Source: Candidatus Dormiibacterota bacterium
Lineage (GTDB): Bacteria > Chloroflexota > Dormibacteria > Dormibacterales > Dormibacteraceae
NCBI GenBank assembly: GCA_024280995.1
Contig: JAMXLM010000037.1
Coordinates: 24,751 to 88,750, forward strand
Direction of reading: 5' to 3'
DNA: 64,000 bases
How positions within the stretch are numbered: the stretch's first letter is position 1; the number at the start of each line of letters is the position of its first letter. Below are positions 58,642 to 64,000 of this stretch, one piece after another. Under the pieces are notes generated by a model. That model searched no databases and was not told the origin of the DNA. It saw only the letters and a program-made list of their open reading frames with translations. A program made the translations under genes and the position numbers.

Positions 58642-61452
58642 ATGTCGCGTCGGTATCGACCCTTCGATCCCTTTGAGCGTCAAGGTCCGTTCGCGGCAGG
58701 CGGGGAGTTTCGCGTTCCGCCGATCTCGCGCCGCTTCTGGACAGGCGTCGCGTTCTTCGTCCTCGCCATCATCGTGTTCATCGCGGCCAGCCCGGTCGTG
58801 GGCTTCATCACCGAGCTGCAGTGGTACGACGCCCTCGGTTTTCGCGACGTCTACCTGACGCGCGTCGGCCTCGAATGGGGAATCGCGCTGGTCACCTTCG
58901 CCGTCACGTTCCTTTACCTGGCCGCGAACATCGTCGTGGCGCTGCGCATCCGATCGGGTGGCGCGCTGCGCGCGGTCGGCATTCGCCGCTCGGCGCTGCG
59001 AAGCACCGCCGGGTGGATCACGCTGGCGATCGCGGCCGTCGTCGCCGCAATCGTGTCCGCCAGCGCCGCCGGCCAGTGGCAGTCACTGGCGCTGTTCCTG
59101 CACTCGTCGCCTACCGGGACGACAGACCCGCTGCTCCATCAAGACGTGTCCTTCTATCTGCTGACGCTGCCGTTCCTGCACGCGGTGGTCAACCTGGCGC
59201 TCGCGCTGGCCTTCATCGGTGTCCTGCTGGTGGCGGCCCTTTACTCCTGGCGCGGCGACAGCTTCGACTTCCGCCCGACCCCTCAGGGCCTCGGACACCT
59301 GTCCGTTCTGGTCGGCGTTTTCGCGGTGACCCTGGCCGCCACGGCGTGGCTGGGACGCTTCGACCTGCTCTACGCGCACAACAGCAGCGTCGTCTACGGC
59401 GCCGCCTACACGGACGTCAACGCTCGGCTGCCCCTGTACACGTTCCAGGCAGGCGCCGGGATCGTGCTCGCGGGCGGGCTGATCGCCAACGTCTGGGTGC
59501 GCCGGCTCTGGATCCCGATCGCGGCCGCGGCGGCGTGGATCGTGATCGCGATCGCGAGCCAGGTGTACCCGAGCTTCGTGCAGAGCGTGTCCGCAGGCCC
59601 GAACGCCGGGTCGTACGAGCTGCCGTACATCGCCAACAGCATCGACGGCACCCGGAAGGCATACGGCTTGAGCGACGTCACCGGCAGTACGAGCTTCACC
59701 GGCGATCAGCCGCTGACGCTGCAGGACGTGCAGAACGATCAGGTCACGGTCAACAACCTGCGGCTGTGGGACTACACCCCGCTGAAGGACACCTATCAGC
59801 AGCAGCAGTCGCTTCGCACCTACTACACGTTCAACGACATCGATCTCGACCGCTACACCATCAACGGCCAGTACACGCAGCTCGAGATCAGTGCCCGCGA
59901 GTTCGACCTCAGTCGCCTTCCCGACTCGGCCAAGAACTGGGTCAACCAGCGCCTCGGCTACACACACGGTTACGGCGTGGCGGCTAGCCCCGTCAACGCC
60001 GTGGTCGGAGAAGGGCTTCCCGACTACACGGTCCGCGACGTCCCGCCGACCGGAGCGCTGAAGGTCACCCAGCCGGCGATCTACTTCGGTGAGATGAACG
60101 TCGACAACGGCGACTACTGCCTGGTTCCGTCGAACACCAAGGAGTTCGACTACCCACAGGGCGGGCAGGACGTCTTCACGAACTACACCGGCACTCACGG
60201 CGTCCCGATGAACGCGATCAACAAGGCGCTGTGGTCGTTGAAGCTCGGTGACTTCAGCCTTCTCGTGTCAGGCCAGATCAACGACAAGACGTTGATGCTC
60301 TACCGCCGCAACATCGTCGACCGCGTTCAGGAGCTCGCGCCCTTCCTGACCTTCGACCACGACCCGTACATCGTCGTGCTGGACGGAAAGCTCTACTGGA
60401 TCATGGACGCGTACACGACCGGATCGACCTACCCGTACTCGGAGACCCAGCCCTTCGGCAACAACACGATCAACTACATCCGCAACTCGGTGAAGGTCGT
60501 GGTCGACGCATACGAGGGGACGGCGACGTTCTACGTGAACGACCCCAAGGACCCGATCATCAAGGCCTACGAGGCGACGTTCCCGTCGCTGTTCAAGCCG
60601 ATCGACTCGATGCCCGCCGGGCTGCGCGCGCACGTGCGCGTCCCCGTCGACATGTTCAGCGTCCAGGTCCAGGTCTACTCGATCTACCACATGAGCGACC
60701 CGAAGGTCTTCTTCACCCAGGAGGACGCGTGGGACATCCCGACCGCGCAGAACTCACCCGGCGCGACACCGCAGCCACTCGAGCCGTACTACGTGCTGTT
60801 CCGCCTGCCGGGAGAGCAAAACCCCGAGTTCCTGCTGATCATGCCGTTCACGCCCCACAACAAGACCAACCTCGTGTCCTGGCTCGCGGCGCGGAGCGAC
60901 GGCGCCAATTACGGTGAGTACATCTCCTACTCGCTGCCGAAGGACCGCGTCATCTTCGGACCGCAGCAGGTCGCCAGCCGCATCAACCAGGACCCGACGA
61001 TCTCGCGCGACTTCACGCTGCTGCACAGCACCGGGTCGCAGGTGCAGCAGGGCAACCTGCTGGTGGTGCCGATCGGCAACTCCTTCCTCTACTTCGAGCC
61101 GGTGTACCTGAAGGCGTCGACCGGCGGAAGCGCAATCCCGGAGCTGTACAAGATCATCCTGGTCGACCAGGACTCGGTCGTCTACGCGAACACGCTGTCC
61201 GACGCGATCCAGCAGCTCGTTGGCGGAGCTGCGCCTCCGACGACCGGCGGTCCACCGCCGCCGTCGACCTACACGGCGGCGCAGGTCGCGCAGATCCAGA
61301 ACCTGGTCGCGCAAGCCAACCAGCACTACAACGCGGCGTACGACGCACTGAAGCGCGGCGACCTGACGACCTACGCCAACGAGATGGCACAGGTCGGCGC
61401 GATCCTGAAGCAGCTCCAGGCGCTCACCGGCGCACAGTCAACCGGTCCGTAG
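58642..61452 (+). CDS. UPF0182 family membrane protein
   Basis: 936 residues. N-terminal half has seven hydrophobic segments (up to about 320), the C-terminal half is a large extracytoplasmic domain with blocks such as QPAIYFGEMNVDNGDYC and 'IDSMPAGLRAHVR' (YP..LF..Q type). UPF0182 is typical of actinobacteria and related phyla; the function is unknown. A Gln/Asn-rich, probably helical tail follows a Pro-rich linker near residue 885. Confidence 0.94.
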   Translation: MSRRYRPFDPFERQGPFAAGGEFRVPPISRRFWTGVAFFVLAIIVFIAASPVVGFITELQWYDALGFRDVYLTRVGLEWGIALVTFAVTFLYLAANIVVALRIRSGGALRAVGIRRSALRSTAGWITLAIAAVVAAIVSASAAGQWQSLALFLHSSPTGTTDPLLHQDVSFYLLTLPFLHAVVNLALALAFIGVLLVAALYSWRGDSFDFRPTPQGLGHLSVLVGVFAVTLAATAWLGRFDLLYAHNSSVVYGAAYTDVNARLPLYTFQAGAGIVLAGGLIANVWVRRLWIPIAAAAAWIVIAIASQVYPSFVQSVSAGPNAGSYELPYIANSIDGTRKAYGLSDVTGSTSFTGDQPLTLQDVQNDQVTVNNLRLWDYTPLKDTYQQQQSLRTYYTFNDIDLDRYTINGQYTQLEISAREFDLSRLPDSAKNWVNQRLGYTHGYGVAASPVNAVVGEGLPDYTVRDVPPTGALKVTQPAIYFGEMNVDNGDYCLVPSNTKEFDYPQGGQDVFTNYTGTHGVPMNAINKALWSLKLGDFSLLVSGQINDKTLMLYRRNIVDRVQELAPFLTFDHDPYIVVLDGKLYWIMDAYTTGSTYPYSETQPFGNNTINYIRNSVKVVVDAYEGTATFYVNDPKDPIIKAYEATFPSLFKPIDSMPAGLRAHVRVPVDMFSVQVQVYSIYHMSDPKVFFTQEDAWDIPTAQNSPGATPQPLEPYYVLFRLPGEQNPEFLLIMPFTPHNKTNLVSWLAARSDGANYGEYISYSLPKDRVIFGPQQVASRINQDPTISRDFTLLHSTGSQVQQGNLLVVPIGNSFLYFEPVYLKASTGGSAIPELYKIILVDQDSVVYANTLSDAIQQLVGGAAPPTTGGPPPPSTYTAAQVAQIQNLVAQANQHYNAAYDALKRGDLTTYANEMAQVGAILKQLQALTGAQSTGP

Positions 61453-62064
61453 AGGAACGAACAAGACCGGGAACAGCGAGCGGTAGGTCACCTCGCCGCC
61501 GCGCCGCTCGTAGACGCGCAGGTCCTGCGGTTCCTCGACCGAGACCGCGACCGGGATGACCATGCGGCCGCCGTCCGCCAGCTGATCGATCAGCGCCGGA
61601 GGCACGCCGCGCGCGGCGGCGGCGACGAGGATCAAGTCATAAGGGGCCGCGGCGGGCCAGCCCAGGCTCCCGTCGCCGACGGCCACCTCGACGCCGTCGA
61701 AGCCGAGGCGGCGCAGCGTGTCCGACGCATGCTCGGCAAGGGCGGGCTCGCGCTCGACGCTCACGACGCGCCGGCACATCCGGCTCAGCACCGCGGCCGC
61801 GTATCCGGAGCCGGTGCCAACCTCCAGCGCGACGTCGCCGGGATCGGGCGCCGCGGCCTGGATCATCAACGCGACGACGAGCGGCTGCGAGATGGTCTGC
61901 CCGCACTCGATCGCCAGGGCGCGGTCTTCGTAAGCGTGCCGGCGCATGCGCGGCGCGAGGAACTCTTCGCGCGGGACCGACGCCATCGCTTCCAGCACGC
62001 GCTGATCGGTGACGCCGTGAGGGCGCAATTGCTCGGTCACCATTCGCTGCGCCGGAGTTCCCAT
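61438..62064 (-). CDS. pcm: Protein-L-isoaspartate O-methyltransferase
   Basis: 208 residues from the ATG at 62064 (MGTPAQRMVTEQLRPHGVTD). Conserved ISQPLVVALMIQ substrate region and SAM motif I ALEVGTGSGYAAAVLS. It methylates isoaspartyl residues to start repair of damaged proteins. It ends convergently within the UPF0182 3' end by 15 bp. Confidence 0.93.
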   Translation of the reverse strand: MGTPAQRMVTEQLRPHGVTDQRVLEAMASVPREEFLAPRMRRHAYEDRALAIECGQTISQPLVVALMIQAAAPDPGDVALEVGTGSGYAAAVLSRMCRRVVSVEREPALAEHASDTLRRLGFDGVEVAVGDGSLGWPAAAPYDLILVAAAARGVPPALIDQLADGGRMVIPVAVSVEEPQDLRVYERRGGEVTYRSLFPVLFVPLRTG

Positions 62065-62107
62065 AAAAGCCCCCTTCCAGGCCGAGCGTACAATCAGCGG
62101 CGACCAG

Positions 62108-63094
62108 TTGGCGTCGTCGCTCCCCTCCTCGATCCCGCAAAAATGGCGCCGCCCGATCAGGCAGCGCTCGCGCCTGGTCCGACGCACAGGCCCCGCTCAC
62201 TCGCGCGTCGAGTTCGCCCATCCATCCGAGCAGGAGTTCGCGCGCTTCCTCGACTACTACCGCATCCGCTGGCAGTACGAGCCCGTGTCGTTCCCGGTCT
62301 CGTGGGAGGGCGAGCGCGTGGCCGAGATGTTCACGCCCGACTTCTACCTGCCCGAGCACGACCTGTACATCGAGCTGACGACGATGAAGCAGTCGCTCGT
62401 CACGCCGAAGAACCGCAAGGTGCGCCTGCTGCGCGAGCTCTACCCGGAGATCAACGTGCGCCTGCTGTACCGCAAGGACTACCAGCAGCTGCTGGCCAAG
62501 GCAGGCTACGGCGCGCTCGAGGTCCAGCACCTGCGCAAGCAGGACATCGGCGAGATCCTGATCTCGCCAGTCGAGCTGGAGACGCGGCTGCGGGCTCTCG
62601 GTCGCAAGATCTCGCGTGACTACCGCGGGCAGTCGATCGTCCTGGTCGGCGTCCTGAAGGGCGTCACGTTCTTCCTGGCCGACCTTGCGCGCCAGATCAA
62701 AGTCCCGTTCGTGATCGACTACCTCGACCTTCACCGGTTCGCCGGCGCCCAGCCTCAGGACAGGGTGAAGATCGTCCGCGACGTCGACTACCCGATCGAG
62801 GGGCGCAACGTCCTGCTGGTCGAGGACATCGTCAACACCGGCTTCACCCTGGACTACGTGCTGACGGAGCTGCGGCGCAGGCAGCCGGCCTCGCTCGAGG
62901 TCGCGACTCTGCTCGACCGCCCCCTGCGGAGGCTGGTGAGGGTTCCGGTGCGGTACGTCGGCTTCCAGATCCCGAACGATTACGTGGTGGGCTACGGCCT
63001 CGACTACCGCGAGCTGTACCGGAACCTGCCGTTCATCTGCACCCTGCGGGCGAGCGTCTACGACTTGCCCGCGCTGCCATCGCCACCCGCCTGA
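62108..63094 (+). CDS. Nuclease-like domain fused to phosphoribosyltransferase
   Basis: 328 residues. The N-terminal part (about 30-140) resembles a PD-(D/E)XK-type fold: FTPDFYLPEHDLYIEL (D78, E89), but the catalytic lysine is not at the E-x-K position (a later K94 might replace it). The C-terminal part (about 145-325) is a type I phosphoribosyltransferase, hypoxanthine-guanine type, with LVGVLKGVTFFLADL and the PRPP loop LLVEDIVNTGFTLDYV. Purine salvage activity is likely; the role of the fused domain is unknown. Confidence 0.87.
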   Translation: MASSLPSSIPQKWRRPIRQRSRLVRRTGPAHSRVEFAHPSEQEFARFLDYYRIRWQYEPVSFPVSWEGERVAEMFTPDFYLPEHDLYIELTTMKQSLVTPKNRKVRLLRELYPEINVRLLYRKDYQQLLAKAGYGALEVQHLRKQDIGEILISPVELETRLRALGRKISRDYRGQSIVLVGVLKGVTFFLADLARQIKVPFVIDYLDLHRFAGAQPQDRVKIVRDVDYPIEGRNVLLVEDIVNTGFTLDYVLTELRRRQPASLEVATLLDRPLRRLVRVPVRYVGFQIPNDYVVGYGLDYRELYRNLPFICTLRASVYDLPALPSPPA

Positions 63095-63111
63095 GCGATC
63101 TCCTGGCCGCG

Positions 63112-63372
63112 ATGCGGCGGGCGGACTTCGCCGGCCTGGTCGCTTCCGGCCTGTTAAAGGACGTGGAAGAGATCGTGGTCGGGGCCTACCTGTCAATCCA
63201 TCCGGGCGCGTCTCGGCCGGAGGCGTACCACTGGCTCCGGTATGAGGATCCAGACCCGGTGGCGCAGCTCGCGGACGGGGTCAGGAGGCTGGTGGCGGGC
63301 GGGGCGTCCTTCGACGCCGAGGCTGTGGACAAAGCCTTCGCAAAGGCTTCGGAAACAGGGCTTTTGAATTAA
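63112..63372 (+). CDS. Small hypothetical protein (86 aa)
   Basis: 86 residues, soluble and helical, 17 bp after the phosphoribosyltransferase gene. No motif recognised. The frame and codon use match neighbouring genes, so I believe it is coding. It may be translated with the gene upstream. Confidence 0.55.
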   Translation: MRRADFAGLVASGLLKDVEEIVVGAYLSIHPGASRPEAYHWLRYEDPDPVAQLADGVRRLVAGGASFDAEAVDKAFAKASETGLLN

Positions 63373-63678
63373 GCCCGCCGTGTGGAGGTTCTGGGGAAAA
63401 GTAATGCCCCAAGAGACCTTCCTGTTTACCCTGAAGTCCCCTATGCGTTTTTCGGTTTCCATCCCGGATTGCTCCGGACCTTCCACCTACTCGACGTTCG
63501 GTATCCTCAGGTTTACCGTACTCAGCCGCTTGGGGCGACGCGAAAGTTATCAGCGCACTAAGTGCACGTCAACAAATAAAAAAATCGATACGCCAGGCAA
63601 ATCTTTGTGGGGTTGACGCAGGTTAACGGTCGGCGTTATTGGCGTCTTCGGCAGCAGCCGCAATAAGGAGAGCAACCG
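63373..63678. other. Intergenic region with possible promoter
   Basis: 306 bp without a gene. A weak promoter for the thiolase gene may be TTGACG (63613-63618) with TTATTG or TATTGG about 17-18 bp later (63636-63642), followed by an AAGGAG ribosome-binding site (63665-63670). An A-rich stretch lies near 63573-63586. I see nothing else in this stretch. Confidence 0.4.
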
Positions 63679-64000
63679 ATGCGTGAAGCCGTCATCGTCG
63701 AGGCCGTCAGGACTCCAATCGGCCGTCGCAACGGCAAGCTCAAGGACATTCATCCCGTCGTGCTCGGCTCGTTGGTCTTGAAAGAGCTGGTGCGGCGCGC
63801 GGGCATCGAGCCCGGCCAGGTTGACGACGTGGTGTTCGGTTGCGTGGGGCAGGCGGGTGAGCAAAGCCTGAATATCGGGCGCAACGCGTGGCTCACGGCC
63901 GGCTTCCCGGTGACGACACCGGCGACAACGGTCGACCGGCAATGCGGCTCGAGCCAGCAGGCCATTCACTTTGCGGCCAACCTGATCCAGTCAGGCGTAT
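63679..64000 (+). CDS. Acetyl-CoA acetyltransferase (thiolase), 3' partial
   Basis: The first 107 residues are present, cut by the window end. REAVIVEAVRTPIGRRNGKL is the standard thiolase N-terminus, and the acyl-accepting cysteine is C89 in TTVDRQCGSSQQA. Either degradative (beta-oxidation) or biosynthetic; the pattern with 'QCGSSQQA' is seen in many acetyl-CoA acetyltransferases with beta-oxidation or steroid roles. AAGGAG precedes the ATG. Confidence 0.9.
   Translation, partial: MREAVIVEAVRTPIGRRNGKLKDIHPVVLGSLVLKELVRRAGIEPGQVDDVVFGCVGQAGEQSLNIGRNAWLTAGFPVTTPATTVDRQCGSSQQAIHFAANLIQSGV

Overview
The window is a high-G+C bacterial chromosome segment. A tandem ThyX-type thymidylate synthase, a UPF0182 membrane protein, a ClgR-like regulator next to clpP, DapF, four ECF sigma factor genes and frequent GTG/TTG starts suggest a soil-type Terrabacteria lineage (Chloroflexota/Dormibacterota-like or Actinomycetota-like). 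No 16S rRNA is present, so this is inference. The first gene is cut at its 5' end and the last (a thiolase) at its 3' end.

Positions 1-12,421 look accessory. Small unrelated genes on both strands follow one another: RidA-like, DUF4265, a two-catalytic-domain cellulase, pRiA4b ORF-3-like, Fic, CbrC, STM3941-like, a methyltransferase and unknown membrane proteins. From 1,383 onward nearly every gap carries a copy of one modular repeat centred on GTGGGC. It has inverted arms (GGTTCGCGTTATGGAAA / TTTCCGTAACGCGAACC), and in three copies one arm is replaced by a 35-bp fragment of the 3' half of tRNA-Ile. The run ends at an intact tRNA-Ile(GAU) gene at 12,346-12,421, and I saw no further copies beyond it. 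The layout resembles a gene-cassette array or serial integration at a tRNA 3' end, but no integrase is in view.

From about 12.5 kb the content is mostly housekeeping: tRNA-Trp; an Nmad3-like/phosphoesterase pair; an ECF sigma factor coupled to an O6-methylguanine methyltransferase carrying an Ada zinc domain; an ECF sigma/anti-sigma/lipoprotein operon; an aminotransferase; a DUF559 protein behind two palindromic operator-like sites; a rhodanese-DUF4395-thioredoxin-binding protein operon; dapF with serines in place of both catalytic cysteines; and a secreted Kelch/Ig protein.

From 30 to 50 kb: MFS and HAD genes, AIM24, a Fur-family regulator, an M24 peptidase, greA, a sulfite-oxidase-like molybdoenzyme, two further ECF sigma/anti-sigma operons, a glycerophosphodiesterase, an orphan MoxR-like ATPase, EVE and DinB proteins, an ABC exporter, a VIT-family transporter, and glutamate dehydrogenase coupled to a ThDP enzyme.

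From 50 to 64 kb: isoaspartyl peptidase, tandem ThyX, methyltransferase/GNAT/FAD-oxidoreductase, the ClgR-like regulator with clpP and an epimerase, UPF0182, pcm, a nuclease-like/phosphoribosyltransferase fusion, and the start of an acetyl-CoA acetyltransferase.
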